Under the pieces are notes generated by a model. That model made no database searches. It was not told where the DNA came from and saw only the letters and a list, made by a program, of their open reading frames with translations. Position numbers and translations under genes: made by a program. From Dysgonamonadaceae bacterium (GTDB lineage: Bacteria; Bacteroidota; Bacteroidia; Bacteroidales; Azobacteroidaceae): a DNA stretch of 56,772 nucleotides. Each line of letters opens with the position of its first letter. Position 1 is the first letter of the stretch. This document shows positions 25,988-35,390 of the stretch, piece after piece. The stretch is from the NCBI GenBank assembly GCA_031269685.1, contig JAISYU010000027.1:1-56772 (forward strand), given 5' to 3'.

Positions 25988-27562
25988 GCCGTCGCGGATT
26001 TTTTCGGGATAGTCTATATTATAATGTAAGCCCCGGCTTTCTTTACGTTCCATTGCCTGTTTTATAACGAGATAACCGGCGCAGATAATATTACGTAACT
26101 CGCAAAGACTCTTCGATACCGCAGATCGTACAAAGAGGCTCTCGGTTTCACGGTACACAAGTTCAAGGCGCTCGAAGGCTCTCTCCAAACGCAAATTTGA
26201 ACGTACAATACCAACGTAATTACTCATAATGGCATTGACTTCTCGCGCAGTTTGAGTGATGAGCACCATTTCCTCAGTCAGCGATGCGCCGGTGTAATTC
26301 CATTCAGGGATAATGTTTTCGCAATTTCCGTACCCCTCAATGTGTGCTATCGAATGTCTTGCAGCGGCGTCGGCATATACAATAGCCTCTATCAGAGAAT
26401 TGGAGGCAAGCCGGTTAGCACCGTGAAGACCTGTCCTGGAACATTCGCCGGCAGCGTAAAGCCGGTTGATGGTTGTCCTTCCGTCAATATCTACCACGAT
26501 TCCTCCGCAAAGATAATGCGCGGCAGGAGCAACAGGTATGTAATCTTTCGTAATATCTATCCCTTCACTCAAACACTTACGGTAAATCATAGGATATTCC
26601 CGCTTAGTCTCCTCAGCATCTTTATGTGTCACATCAAGGTACACGAAATCACTGCCGCTGCTTTTCATTTCACTGTCAATGGCACGGGCAACAATGTCGC
26701 GTGGAGCAAGAGATCCGCGGGAATCATAGCGGCTCATAAACTCCTCACCCTTCCTCGACCTGAGAACAGCCCCGTAACCGCGAAGAGCCTCCGTAATAAG
26801 AAAAGAAGGTCGCTCCATAGGATTATACAGAGCCGTAGGATGAAACTGTACAAACTCCATGTCACAGACCCTTCCCTTTGCCCGATAAACCATTGCAATT
26901 CCATCACCGGTCGCTACCGCAGAATTAGTAGTAGTCTGGTAAATATTACCAATGCCTCCCGTACTTATCATAGTAACCTTCGACAAAAGAGTGTGGATCT
27001 CGTTAGTTTTCTCGTCCAAAGCGTAAGCACCATAACACTCTATGTCAGGAGTATCCTTCGTGACCTTAATGCCAAGATGATGCTGCGTGAGAATCTCAAT
27101 AGCAAAGTGATGAGAAAAAACAGTAATGTTTTCATTCCTCTTAACTGCCTCAATAAGACTCTCCTGTATCTCCTGACCAGTATTGTCTTTGTGATGGAGA
27201 ATGCGAAATTCCGAATGTCCACCCTCACGGTGCAAATCGAAATCACCAGCCCTGTCCCTGTCAAAATCTACTCCCCACCTGATAAGTTCCTTTATCTGAC
27301 CCGGAGCATCGCGTACCACTTTCTCAACAACCTGCCTGTCGCAAATACCGTCACCGGCAACAAGAGTATCTTCAACATGCTTCTCGAAATCATCCCAAGG
27401 CAAAGTAACAGAAGCAATTCCCCCTTGAGCGTAAAAGGTGTTCGCATCTTCAAGAGTAGTCTTGCAAAGCAAAGCAACCTTTCCCCTGTCGGCAACCTTC
27501 AATGCAAAACTCATACCGGCAATGCCGGACCCAATAACCAAAAAGTCAAATCTTTTTACCAT
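25976..27562 (-). CDS. nadB: L-aspartate oxidase
   Basis: A 528-residue FAD enzyme that oxidises aspartate to iminoaspartate, the first step of NAD synthesis. The FAD-binding N-terminus is FLVIGSGIAGMSFALKVADR; active-site regions are HREGGHSEFRILHHKDNTG, GDGIAMVYRAKG, VQFHPTAL and CGGIVVDIDGRT. NadA and NadC are not in the window. Start chosen at ATG 27562 because a -7 box lies 21 bases upstream; an upstream in-frame ATG would sit next to the promoter. A 446-codon open frame on the opposite strand is a shadow. Confidence 0.95.
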   Translation of the reverse strand: MVKRFDFLVIGSGIAGMSFALKVADRGKVALLCKTTLEDANTFYAQGGIASVTLPWDDFEKHVEDTLVAGDGICDRQVVEKVVRDAPGQIKELIRWGVDFDRDRAGDFDLHREGGHSEFRILHHKDNTGQEIQESLIEAVKRNENITVFSHHFAIEILTQHHLGIKVTKDTPDIECYGAYALDEKTNEIHTLLSKVTMISTGGIGNIYQTTTNSAVATGDGIAMVYRAKGRVCDMEFVQFHPTALYNPMERPSFLITEALRGYGAVLRSRKGEEFMSRYDSRGSLAPRDIVARAIDSEMKSSGSDFVYLDVTHKDAEETKREYPMIYRKCLSEGIDITKDYIPVAPAAHYLCGGIVVDIDGRTTINRLYAAGECSRTGLHGANRLASNSLIEAIVYADAAARHSIAHIEGYGNCENIIPEWNYTGASLTEEMVLITQTAREVNAIMSNYVGIVRSNLRLERAFERLELVYRETESLFVRSAVSKSLCELRNIICAGYLVIKQAMERKESRGLHYNIDYPEKIRDGLSD

Positions 27563-27583
27563 ATCTCTTTCAATAAACAAACA

Positions 27584-27591
27584 CAAAGGTA
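27584..27591 (-). promoter_or_regulatory. -7 box TACCTTTG for nadB
   Basis: On the minus strand, 21 bases before the nadB ATG. Confidence 0.75.
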
Positions 27592-27801
27592 AAGAAAAAA
27601 GTTAATATTGAAAGCCGACACTGACAGCAATGAACCTGAAACACAACAGACGCATCACTGCGCCTGCTGATCTAATATAGTAAAATTATTACAAGATTAA
27701 AAAATAAACATTATGTCCATTTCATTAACTTATTATGGAAAATAAAAATTATAAGCAGTACAAATGTACAAGTCTTTTCTTTATCCTCCAAATTTTTTAC
27801 G

Positions 27802-27809
27802 TAATTTTG
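27802..27809 (+). promoter_or_regulatory. -7 box TAATTTTG for queH
   Basis: Ends 21 bases before the ATG at 27831. It places the transcript start after the upstream in-frame ATG at 27735, which decides the queH start. Confidence 0.7.
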
Positions 27810-27830
27810 TGCAATATTTTAAATAAATTC

Positions 27831-28364
27831 ATGAAATTGTTATTACACTCATGTTGTGCGCCATGCTCCGCGGCGATAATTGAATACTTATTACAGATTA
27901 ATATTAAACCGGTTATCTTTTATTTCAATCCTAATATATTCCCTAAAGAAGAATATGAAAAACGGAAGAATGAATTGACGAAATATGCTGCAATGTTGAA
28001 TTTAGAGGTCATCGACGGAGACTATAATCATGATTTATGGCTTTCAGAGGTGAAAAATTTTGAAAATGAACCGGAACGAGGCATCAGATGCATGAAATGT
28101 TTCAGTATCAGGCTTTCCGCAACAGCAAAATTTGCTCACGAAAACGGATTTGATACAATAACTTCTACGCTTGGGTCTTCACGATGGAAAAATCTTAAAC
28201 AAATTTCGGAAGCGGGGAAGGCTGCTGTTGAACCTTTTACGGGATTAACATTCTGGGACAAAAACTGGAGAAAAGACGGGCTTAGCGAACGACGAAATTT
28301 TTTGATACACACAAATAATTTTTATAACCAGGTTTACTGTGGATGCGAGTTTAGTGTGAAATAA
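27831..28364 (+). CDS. queH: Epoxyqueuosine reductase QueH
   Basis: A 177-residue protein that reduces epoxyqueuosine to queuosine in tRNA, the non-cobalamin alternative to QueG. Conserved cysteines that hold the iron-sulfur cluster and metal are visible in LLLHSCCAPCSAA (Cys8, Cys9, Cys12), GIRCMKCFSIRL and VYCGCEFS. Length is normal for the family. The start was set at ATG 27831, where homology begins. With queA at 24776 it supplies the two last steps of queuosine formation. Confidence 0.93.
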   Translation: MKLLLHSCCAPCSAAIIEYLLQINIKPVIFYFNPNIFPKEEYEKRKNELTKYAAMLNLEVIDGDYNHDLWLSEVKNFENEPERGIRCMKCFSIRLSATAKFAHENGFDTITSTLGSSRWKNLKQISEAGKAAVEPFTGLTFWDKNWRKDGLSERRNFLIHTNNFYNQVYCGCEFSVK

Positions 28365-28380
28365 TCAAATAAATTTTTTA

Positions 28381-28388
28381 TACCTTTG
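28381..28388 (+). promoter_or_regulatory. -7 box TACCTTTG for the S41 protease
   Basis: Matches TAnnTTTG and ends 20 bases before the ATG at 28409. Confidence 0.75.
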
Positions 28389-28408
28389 CAGCCATAAAAT
28401 ATAAATTT

Positions 28409-30034
28409 ATGATGAATTGTTTTATTCGATTCCTTGTCTCATTTGTTTTTACATTATTGCTCGCAGGGAACGTATTTTCACAACTTTCGGAAAAAGCGCG
28501 GTTCGATATTTCTAAAAATCTCAATATTTATAATGATATTTTTAAACAGTTGAGCCTGTATTATGTGGATTCGATTGCCGCTGAGAAAATTATCCGCGAA
28601 AATATCGACTTTATGCTCGGCAAACTCGACCCTTACAACGAATACATCTCGGAAGAGGAAATGCCTGACTTCCTTCTATATACCACCGGCGAATATGGGG
28701 GGATAGGTGCTGTGATAACTTCCGACACTAATCATGTTTTTGTCGCACAACTTTACGAAGGAATGCCCGCAAATGCCGCTGGGTTGCAGCCCGGTGACAT
28801 TTTACTTGAAATAAATGGCGAAAGTTTACTCAAAAAACCGTCTTCTTTCGCCAGCGAGAGACTTAAAGGACAACCTAACACAAAAGTGAAAATAAAATTC
28901 CTGAGATCGGGCGAAAATAGTCCGAGAGAGGTGGTAATTACCCGTAAAAGAATCGAAATCGACCCGGTAACTTTCTACGGAACATTTCCTAAAAACGTCG
29001 GATACATATATCTTTCAAACTTTACGGCAAATTCTGCGAAAAGTGTCCGCGCTGCGCTCGACGACTTGAAGAAAAATCATCAAATAACTTCGCTCATAAT
29101 CGACCTCAGAGACAATGGCGGAGGCGTTGTCGAGGATTGCCTCGAAATGCTTAACCTGTTCGTCAACAAAGGAGAACTGTTGCTTACAATGAAAGGGAAA
29201 TTTCCTCACCTCGACAAGAAATATTTTGCCCTGAAAGATCCTGCGGAGCCGGATTTACCGATTGCAGTGATCGTCGGAAGTCAATCGGCTTCGGCTTCGG
29301 AAATTTTCGCAGGCACAATACAAGACCTTGACAGGGGGATAGTTATCGGTGGCAGGACTTACGGGAAAGGACTCGTCCAATCAACACTTACCCTTCCATA
29401 CAACGGGAAATTAAAACTCACAACAGCAAAATATTATATCCCGTCAGGAAGATGTATCCAGGCGATCGACTATTCCCACAAAAATGACGACGGTAGCGTG
29501 TCTTCAATACCGGATAGTCTGACAAATATTTTCTATACGTCGAAAGGTCGCGAAGTGAGGGACGGCGGAGGAATTACTCCGGATATAGCAATCGAACAAA
29601 AGAAATACCCTACAATGCTTTACTACCTCGACAGGCAAAACATTTTATTTCATTTCGTAACCAAGTGGAGGCAAAATCATCCCGAAATAGACCGACCGGA
29701 AACTTTTTCCTTGCCAAAAGATATATGGGGCGAATTTATTGATTTTGCGAAAACAAAAGATTTCTCTTACGACAGGCAAAGCGAAAAAGTACTCAAAAAT
29801 CTGCGTGAAGTAATGGAACTTGAAGGTTATTTTGACGCCGCTTCAAATGAATTTGACGCCCTGGAGAAAAAACTTCAACAGGATATTGACCGTGACCTTA
29901 ACCTTCACCGAGAACAAATTGAAGACCTTCTCGCAAAGGAAATAATACAACATTATTACCTCGCACGTGGAACTATTATATATTCCCTTCGTAATGATGA
30001 AATTATGGAAAAAGCAATAGATGTTCTCAATTAA
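28409..30034 (+). CDS. S41-family carboxy-terminal processing protease
   Basis: A 541-residue exported serine protease. Signal peptide in residues 1-25; a PDZ domain at about 90-170 (GIGAVITSDTNHVFVAQLYE, GLQPGDILLEINGE); the catalytic S41 domain carries SASASEIFAG (Ser in residues 293-299) and the lysine of TYGKG (Lys320). A C-terminal helical extension of about 150 residues follows. It would process or degrade periplasmic proteins. The start is ATG-ATG, so residue 1 or 2 could be the true start. A hairpin follows the stop. Confidence 0.92.
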   Translation: MMNCFIRFLVSFVFTLLLAGNVFSQLSEKARFDISKNLNIYNDIFKQLSLYYVDSIAAEKIIRENIDFMLGKLDPYNEYISEEEMPDFLLYTTGEYGGIGAVITSDTNHVFVAQLYEGMPANAAGLQPGDILLEINGESLLKKPSSFASERLKGQPNTKVKIKFLRSGENSPREVVITRKRIEIDPVTFYGTFPKNVGYIYLSNFTANSAKSVRAALDDLKKNHQITSLIIDLRDNGGGVVEDCLEMLNLFVNKGELLLTMKGKFPHLDKKYFALKDPAEPDLPIAVIVGSQSASASEIFAGTIQDLDRGIVIGGRTYGKGLVQSTLTLPYNGKLKLTTAKYYIPSGRCIQAIDYSHKNDDGSVSSIPDSLTNIFYTSKGREVRDGGGITPDIAIEQKKYPTMLYYLDRQNILFHFVTKWRQNHPEIDRPETFSLPKDIWGEFIDFAKTKDFSYDRQSEKVLKNLREVMELEGYFDAASNEFDALEKKLQQDIDRDLNLHREQIEDLLAKEIIQHYYLARGTIIYSLRNDEIMEKAIDVLN

Positions 30035-30046
30035 ACATATAATCTA

Positions 30047-30080
30047 AAAGGCTGTCGAATCACTTCGCCAGCCTTTCCAT
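30047..30080 (+). terminator. Hairpin after the S41 protease gene
   Basis: AAAGGCTG (30047-30054) pairs with CAGCCTTT (30069-30076) across a 14-base loop, 13 bases after the stop. A short TTT at the end of the stem gives weak rho-independent character. Confidence 0.6.
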
Positions 30081-30244
30081 ACTAACCCTTAACTATAACT
30101 AATGAAATAACACTCTTTACATATATAAACGTATATTTTTGAAATTTGTTTGAAAATAGATGAATATTTTTCGTATAAATCTGCATAAAAATTATTAATC
30201 GTTTATATAACAACAAAATAAATTTTATTATTTTTTTCACCAAG

Positions 30245-32689
30245 ATGAAACTATCCGAACTCAAACAAGGACAAAACGGCATAATCACAAAAGTAAAAGG
30301 ACGCGGCGCATTCAGGCGAAGAATTGTTGAAATGGGCTTCGCAAAAGGTAAGAAAGTGGAGATGCTAACCAAAGCGCCGCTCAAAGATCCTACGGAATAT
30401 CGTGTGATGGATTACGAAGTTTCCCTCAGACGAAGCGAAGCGGAACTGATTGAAATAGTTACAGGCGAAGATATTAAAGATATTTCCAATGACGATACAA
30501 AATCTTTGGTGCTCGACAATGATGAACTGCTGTCTATTGCCGACGAGCGAAGCAAAATTATAAATGTAGCCCTGGTAGGGAATCCTAATTCCGGCAAAAC
30601 TTCGCTTTTCAACATAGCATCCGGAACTCACGAAAGGGTAGGAAATTATAGCGGAGTAACAGTTGATGCTAAAGAAGGAAAATTTCGTCATAAAGGATAC
30701 ACTTTCAATCTTGTAGATTTACCGGGAACATATTCCCTGTCTGCATATTCACCGGAGGAAACCTATGTGCGCAATCATATCGTAGAAGGTGAACCGGATA
30801 TAATCATCAATGTCGTTTCCGCTTCAAATCTCGAACGTAACCTCTACCTTACCACACAACTTATCGACATGGATGCCACTGTCGTCATAGCCCTTAACAT
30901 GTATGACGAAATGGAAAAGTCCGGCTCTCAGTTTAATTATAATGCGTTAGCGGAAATGACGGGTTATCCGATAGTTCCTACGGTTGCAAAATCCGGCAAA
31001 GGTATTACGGAACTCTTTGACACAGTTATTGAAGTATATGAACGACGTAGCCCGATAGCAAGACATATTCACATCAACTACGGTGAGGAAATAGAGACCG
31101 GCATTGAACATGTGAAGCGCCTGTTGAACACACAGGAAGAGTTAGGCAGCGAGACTTCCCGCCGTTATTTGAGTATAATCCTCCTTGAGGGCGATAAGTT
31201 TGCCGAGTCGGTAGTTTCACGCTTGCCTGATGCGAAAAAGATTCTGGCTGAGCGTGACATACATGCCGCATATATCAGAGAGGACTTCCGAGAAGATGTC
31301 GAGATTGCCCTTACGGACGCGCGTTACGGTTTTATCAACGGTGCATTGAAACAAACTTTCCGAGAGGGCACCACAGACACGTTGAAGGTTACGCACCTTA
31401 TTGATCGCATCGTCATAAACAAATTTGCCGGCTTCCCATTGTTTTTCCTGTTTATGTTCCTGATGTTTGAGCACACATTCTTGCTTGGTGAATATCCAAT
31501 GAAATGGATAGAGGCTGCGGTATCTGCTTTCGGTTCGATGCTTGACGGCGCTATGCCCGAAGGTCAGTTGAAGGATCTCTTGATAAACGGTATAGTGGGA
31601 GGTGTAGGTTCGGTCATTGTTTTCCTGCCTAATATTTTGATACTCTATCTTTTCATTTCGTTCATGGAAGACACCGGATACATGGCTCGTGCAGCCTTTA
31701 TCATGGACAAGTTCATGCAGAAGATGGGCTTGCACGGCAAATCATTTATCCCGCTTGTGATGGGTTTTGGCTGCAATGTTCCGGCGATCATGAGCACTCG
31801 CATTATTGAGAGCCGCAACACCCGTCTGATAACGATGCTGGTCAATTCCCTTATGTCGTGTTCGGCGAGGCTACCGGTATATATACTGTTGGTCGGGGCA
31901 TTTTTCCCCAGTCACGGCGGGCTGGTACTGTTCGGGCTATACATCACCGGCATAGCGCTTGCAATAGTCATGGCGAAACTTTTCAAGCGGTTTCTTATAC
32001 GCGGGGAAGACTTACCGTTTGTCATGGAATTGCCGCCATACCGTATGCCGACACTGAAGGCGATGATTCGTCACTGCTGGGACAAGACGCAGCAGTATCT
32101 GCAAAAGATGGGCGGTATTATCCTTATCTCATCCATAGTTGTATGGTTCTTGGAATATTATCCGAGAAACACTGAGGGTAATAGGATTTATGATAAGCAG
32201 ATAGCGGAGATACAGTCAGTTGAGGGATCGGAGGAGCAGGTGCGAGAGATTATGCGTATCAAGACGGAGGAACAGAAGCGCAACTCATTCATTGGGCAGA
32301 CTGGACGATTTATCGAGCCGGTAATGCGCCCCCTTGGATTCGACTGGAAGATAACGGCGGGACTCATATCGGGCATGGCGGCAAAAGAGATTATTGTCAG
32401 CACCATGGGCATCATTTACACCGGCGACGGGGAAGACGGCACATTGCTCAAGGAGCGATTGCAGAACGACCGCAGAGTTGACGGCAGCCGCGTTTTCTCT
32501 CCCTTAGTCGCTATCAGTATGCTACTGTTTGTGTTAATCTACTTCCCATGTATCGCAACGATCGCCGCCATCAGGAGTGAGTCCGGCTCGTGGAAGTGGG
32601 CGTTGTTTGTCATCTTCTACACTACCGCGCTGGCATGGCTGTTAAGTTTTGCCGTCTATCAGACAGGCAGTCTGTTTACCGCGTCTTAG
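30245..32689 (+). CDS. feoB: Ferrous iron transporter, FeoA-FeoB fusion
   Basis: An 814-residue inner-membrane Fe(II) transporter. Residues 1-75 are a fused FeoA (SH3-like) domain (GFAKGKKVEMLTKAP). Residues about 105-270 are the G domain with G1 GNPNSGKTS (112-120) and G3 LVDLPGTYS. The rest is the membrane pore with Gate motifs (MGFGCNVPAIMSTRIIE and the MAAKEIIVSTMG region). FeoA-FeoB fusions are frequent in Bacteroidota. A candidate -7 box TATTTTTG lies at 30134-30141, leaving a 103-base AT-rich leader. The 3' end overlaps birA by 4 bases. Confidence 0.95.
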   Translation: MKLSELKQGQNGIITKVKGRGAFRRRIVEMGFAKGKKVEMLTKAPLKDPTEYRVMDYEVSLRRSEAELIEIVTGEDIKDISNDDTKSLVLDNDELLSIADERSKIINVALVGNPNSGKTSLFNIASGTHERVGNYSGVTVDAKEGKFRHKGYTFNLVDLPGTYSLSAYSPEETYVRNHIVEGEPDIIINVVSASNLERNLYLTTQLIDMDATVVIALNMYDEMEKSGSQFNYNALAEMTGYPIVPTVAKSGKGITELFDTVIEVYERRSPIARHIHINYGEEIETGIEHVKRLLNTQEELGSETSRRYLSIILLEGDKFAESVVSRLPDAKKILAERDIHAAYIREDFREDVEIALTDARYGFINGALKQTFREGTTDTLKVTHLIDRIVINKFAGFPLFFLFMFLMFEHTFLLGEYPMKWIEAAVSAFGSMLDGAMPEGQLKDLLINGIVGGVGSVIVFLPNILILYLFISFMEDTGYMARAAFIMDKFMQKMGLHGKSFIPLVMGFGCNVPAIMSTRIIESRNTRLITMLVNSLMSCSARLPVYILLVGAFFPSHGGLVLFGLYITGIALAIVMAKLFKRFLIRGEDLPFVMELPPYRMPTLKAMIRHCWDKTQQYLQKMGGIILISSIVVWFLEYYPRNTEGNRIYDKQIAEIQSVEGSEEQVREIMRIKTEEQKRNSFIGQTGRFIEPVMRPLGFDWKITAGLISGMAAKEIIVSTMGIIYTGDGEDGTLLKERLQNDRRVDGSRVFSPLVAISMLLFVLIYFPCIATIAAIRSESGSWKWALFVIFYTTALAWLLSFAVYQTGSLFTAS

Positions 32690-33447
32690 ATAAAAGATAC
32701 TTCTTTAAAGGCGTACGCCCTTTCCTGACCGCGGTCTGTACGAAGGTGCAGGAGACCGTCATCGGATATGCGTACTATCTCCGCCGTAAAGCAGCCGTTT
32801 GCATCTCGGTACTGGAAAAAGCCCGACTTACGGTAGGCGGCATCATGATAATCTCGTGTTATGACCTCAGTATCGCCTGTTTTCAGCAGACTGTATCTTT
32901 GCCTTATGGAGGAAATAATATCCTGTAAAAGGAGACTAATATTCATATCCCGTCCGAGTATCTGTTTCATAGATACAGGGTTTGGCGCATCGCTGAGGAA
33001 AACATCCTGGTTTACGTTTAGACCGATACCGGCAATCGAAGAGGCGATAACTCCACCGGTTATCTCGTTCTCAATCAGGATTCCGCCGGCTTTACGATTG
33101 TCATAATAGATGTCATTAGGGAATTTTATTTCCGTCGGACGAATACCTGCCGTTTCAAGGGCATCCTTCACACCGAGCGCAACAGTTTCCGACAGCAGGA
33201 AACTCCGGCTGACAGGCAGGAAATCAGGATAAAACACCATACTGAGTGCAATGTTCTTCCCCGCCTCTGATTCCCACATATTACCGCGCTGCCCCCGTCC
33301 AGCCGTCTGGTTGGGTGTATAGACGGCGAATCCCTCTTCCTGCATCTGTTCCTTTGTCAATGCTTTAAGGAAATCGTTAGTTGACGTTGCATAGTCAATG
33401 ATGCGAACTGATTTTATGTCGAGGGCGGTATCAATATCAGTCAGCAT
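32686..33447 (-). CDS. birA: Biotin-[acetyl-CoA-carboxylase] ligase
   Basis: A 253-residue enzyme that attaches biotin to carboxylase subunits. The catalytic domain has YATSTND, the biotinyl-AMP loop AGRGQRGNMWESEAGKN and KFPNDIYYDNRKAGGILIE; a small C-terminal SH3-like domain ends the protein. It lacks the N-terminal DNA-binding domain of E. coli BirA, so it does not regulate. The start is placed at ATG 33447, which overlaps the yraN stop by 11 bases; an earlier in-frame ATG would extend further into yraN. Confidence 0.9.
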   Translation of the reverse strand: MLTDIDTALDIKSVRIIDYATSTNDFLKALTKEQMQEEGFAVYTPNQTAGRGQRGNMWESEAGKNIALSMVFYPDFLPVSRSFLLSETVALGVKDALETAGIRPTEIKFPNDIYYDNRKAGGILIENEITGGVIASSIAGIGLNVNQDVFLSDAPNPVSMKQILGRDMNISLLLQDIISSIRQRYSLLKTGDTEVITRDYHDAAYRKSGFFQYRDANGCFTAEIVRISDDGLLHLRTDRGQERAYAFKEVSFI

Positions 33448-33820
33448 AGTAGCCTCCTTCCATTGGTGCACGGAAAGCATCTACAATGTGCACGGTATTA
33501 AAATTAGGATCCTTTCCGGTAACGGTGACAACATCAAAGCGTACAGGCATGTCAATATCGAAAAGCCTGATGTAGATATTGGCAGCCGTCACTAAGTTAC
33601 GTATCTTCCTTGTATTAACCGCTCTCTCAGGATCGAGTGGATATTTAGCCGTGCGGGATTTCACTTCGACTATAACAAGTTCATCACCTGTCTGCGCCAC
33701 GATGTCAAGTTCACGATGACCGCTTCGCCAGTTAGTATGCAGGATCGTGTAACCTTCTTTTTTAAGATAATCTGCGGCAGCAAGTTCGCCGGCTTTTCCA
33801 AAGACAAGATGTTTAGCCAT
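33437..33820 (-). CDS. YraN family protein (UPF0102)
   Basis: A 127-residue protein with the endonuclease-like fold of UPF0102. Conserved blocks: GKAGELAAADYLKKEGYTIL, WRSGHRELDIVAQ and VIVEVKSRT, which carry the E-D-ExK residues of restriction-type nucleases. The cellular role is not settled. Start at ATG 33820 because a -7 box lies 18 bases upstream, excluding the ATG at 33868. It is the first gene of a two-gene operon with birA. Confidence 0.9.
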   Translation of the reverse strand: MAKHLVFGKAGELAAADYLKKEGYTILHTNWRSGHRELDIVAQTGDELVIVEVKSRTAKYPLDPERAVNTRKIRNLVTAANIYIRLFDIDMPVRFDVVTVTGKDPNFNTVHIVDAFRAPMEGGYYAD

Positions 33821-33838
33821 TGGGGTAATAATTTCCGG

Positions 33839-33846
33839 CAAAATTA
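33839..33846 (-). promoter_or_regulatory. -7 box TAATTTTG for yraN-birA
   Basis: Minus-strand match, 18 bases before the yraN ATG, divergent from the tadA promoter 33 bases away. Confidence 0.65.
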
Positions 33847-33878
33847 GGTAAATATTTTCATGTGCCACATAAACATGC

Positions 33879-33886
33879 TACCTTTG
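33879..33886 (+). promoter_or_regulatory. -7 box TACCTTTG for tadA
   Basis: Ends 24 bases before the tadA ATG at 33911 and rules out the in-frame ATG at 33860. Confidence 0.75.
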
Positions 33887-33910
33887 CAGACAAAAACAAA
33901 GCATATTGAC

Positions 33911-34354
33911 ATGGCAATCATCCTCAATGACGAATATTTTATGAAACAGGCGCTCGCGGAAGCAGTCAGCGCTTCGGCAAAAGGCGAAATACCGGTAGGA
34001 GCCGTCATCACGCACGGGGAAAGGATTATCGCTCGCGCACACAACCTGACCGAGACTCTTAATGATGTTACAGCCCATGCCGAGATACAGGCGATCACGG
34101 CAGCCGCCGCCACTTTGGGAGGGAAATACCTTACCGGTTGCACATTATATGTCACCCTCGAACCATGCGTCATGTGTGCCGGAGCGCTCGCATGGTCGCA
34201 GATAGCGCGAATAGTGTACGCTGCCACAGACGAAAAGCGCGGATACAGTACATTCTCAAAGAATCTCCTGCACCCGAAAACTAAAGTCGAAAGCGGAATA
34301 CTCGCCGATGAAGCCGCCGAACTCATAAAGCAATTCTTCTTAGAGAAAAGGTAA
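33911..34354 (+). CDS. tadA: tRNA-specific adenosine deaminase
   Basis: A 147-residue zinc deaminase that converts A34 of tRNA-Arg to inosine. The zinc site is visible as H56-A-E58 and P-C86-V-M-C89, with E58 as the proton shuttle. The C-terminal NLLHPKTKVESGI and the closing basic helix fit TadA rather than other cytidine deaminases. The start was moved to ATG 33911 on the basis of the promoter and homology. It converges with aguB, ten bases apart. Confidence 0.92.
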   Translation: MAIILNDEYFMKQALAEAVSASAKGEIPVGAVITHGERIIARAHNLTETLNDVTAHAEIQAITAAAATLGGKYLTGCTLYVTLEPCVMCAGALAWSQIARIVYAATDEKRGYSTFSKNLLHPKTKVESGILADEAAELIKQFFLEKR

Positions 34355-34364
34355 CGCAACACAG

Positions 34365-35249
34365 TTAGTCGATAAACCTGCTCAGCAAGCCTTCGTAAGC
34401 ATCGATCCTCCGGTCTCGAAGGAATGGCCAGATGCGGCGCACATCCTCCGTCCGCGACAACTCGACATCGGCGACAATAACCTCGCTGTCACTGTCTGAC
34501 GCGCGGGCGATAAGTTCACCCTGTTGACCGGCAATGAAACTGCTTCCCCAGAAAAGAATTCCATCTGTAGCGCCGGACGGATCAGCCTCATGTCCAACGC
34601 GATTGACCGCCACAACCGGAAGCGAATTACATACCGCATGAGCGCGTTGTGCAATCATCCACGCCTCTCTTTGTCGAGCCCGTTCTTCGTCCGTATCATG
34701 TAAATCCCACCCGATAGCAGTTGGAAAAACAATAATATCGGCGCCGGCAAGCGCCATTAGCCTGGCAGCCTCCGGGTACCACTGATCCCAGCACACCAAA
34801 ACGCCGACCTTGCCGATAGAAGTTTGTATTGGAGTAAAGCCAATGTCTCCGGGGGAGAAATAAAACTTCTCGTAGTAGGACGGATCATCAGGAATATGCA
34901 TCTTACGATATTTTCCCGCGATGCTTCCGTCTGTATCAATCACAACAGCAGTATTATGATACAAGCCGACAGTCCTCTGCTCGAAGAGTGAAATAACAAT
35001 AACCGTACCACATTCCCTCGCCAGCGAAGCAAAGAACTCAGTTGACGGACCGGGAATCTTCTCCGCCAGACGAAAATTATCCGTGCTTTCAACCTGACAG
35101 AAGTACAACGAGTTATGCAACTCCTGCAAGACAACAAGATTTGCACCTTGAGAAGCGCACCGACGAACGCCGTCCGCCAGATTCCGCCGGTTTACATCCG
35201 CATCCCCAACGCATGACTGCTGAACGAGACCAACCTTAATACTTTTCAT
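34365..35249 (-). CDS. aguB: N-carbamoylputrescine amidase
   Basis: A 294-residue nitrilase-superfamily enzyme that hydrolyses N-carbamoylputrescine to putrescine in the agmatine route. The catalytic triad is visible: Glu43 in LQELHN, Lys116 in KYRKMHIP and Cys153 in VCWDQWYPEAAR. High similarity through YYEKFYFSPGD and ERARQREAWM supports this subfamily. The usual partner agmatine deiminase (AguA) is not adjacent. It is transcribed away from array B. Confidence 0.92.
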   Translation of the reverse strand: MKSIKVGLVQQSCVGDADVNRRNLADGVRRCASQGANLVVLQELHNSLYFCQVESTDNFRLAEKIPGPSTEFFASLARECGTVIVISLFEQRTVGLYHNTAVVIDTDGSIAGKYRKMHIPDDPSYYEKFYFSPGDIGFTPIQTSIGKVGVLVCWDQWYPEAARLMALAGADIIVFPTAIGWDLHDTDEERARQREAWMIAQRAHAVCNSLPVVAVNRVGHEADPSGATDGILFWGSSFIAGQQGELIARASDSDSEVIVADVELSRTEDVRRIWPFLRDRRIDAYEGLLSRFID

Positions 35250-35280
35250 AATATTTTACTAATAACATTAAAAACAGATG

Positions 35281-35288
35281 CAAAGGTA
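35281..35288 (-). promoter_or_regulatory. -7 box TACCTTTG for aguB
   Basis: Minus strand, 31 bases before the aguB ATG. Confidence 0.7.
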
Positions 35289-35374
35289 TAGAAATAATTC
35301 GTGATTGACAACGTATAACCAAAAATATTTTCACTTTTTTTCGCAAAAGGTATTGTTTATTCAAAAAAAGTGCG

Positions 35375-35382
35375 TATCTTTG
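35375..35382 (+). promoter_or_regulatory. -7 box TATCTTTG for array B and DUF6261 copy 2
   Basis: Matches TAnnTTTG and is the only good box before the DUF6261 gene. It ends 8 bases before an ATG at 35391, so a transcript would begin almost at that codon and run through array B. Confidence 0.7.
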
Positions 35383-35390
35383 CAGCCGCT

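Noticed and set aside
26252-27592. 446-codon open frame on the plus strand opposite nadB
   Set aside because: It lies wholly antisense to a certain nadB, shows no family motif and has Ser/Arg/Lys-rich composition typical of a shadow frame.
30085-30244. Fur or metal-responsive operator before feoAB
   Set aside because: The region is uniformly AT-rich and no convincing inverted repeat of the Fur type could be picked out.
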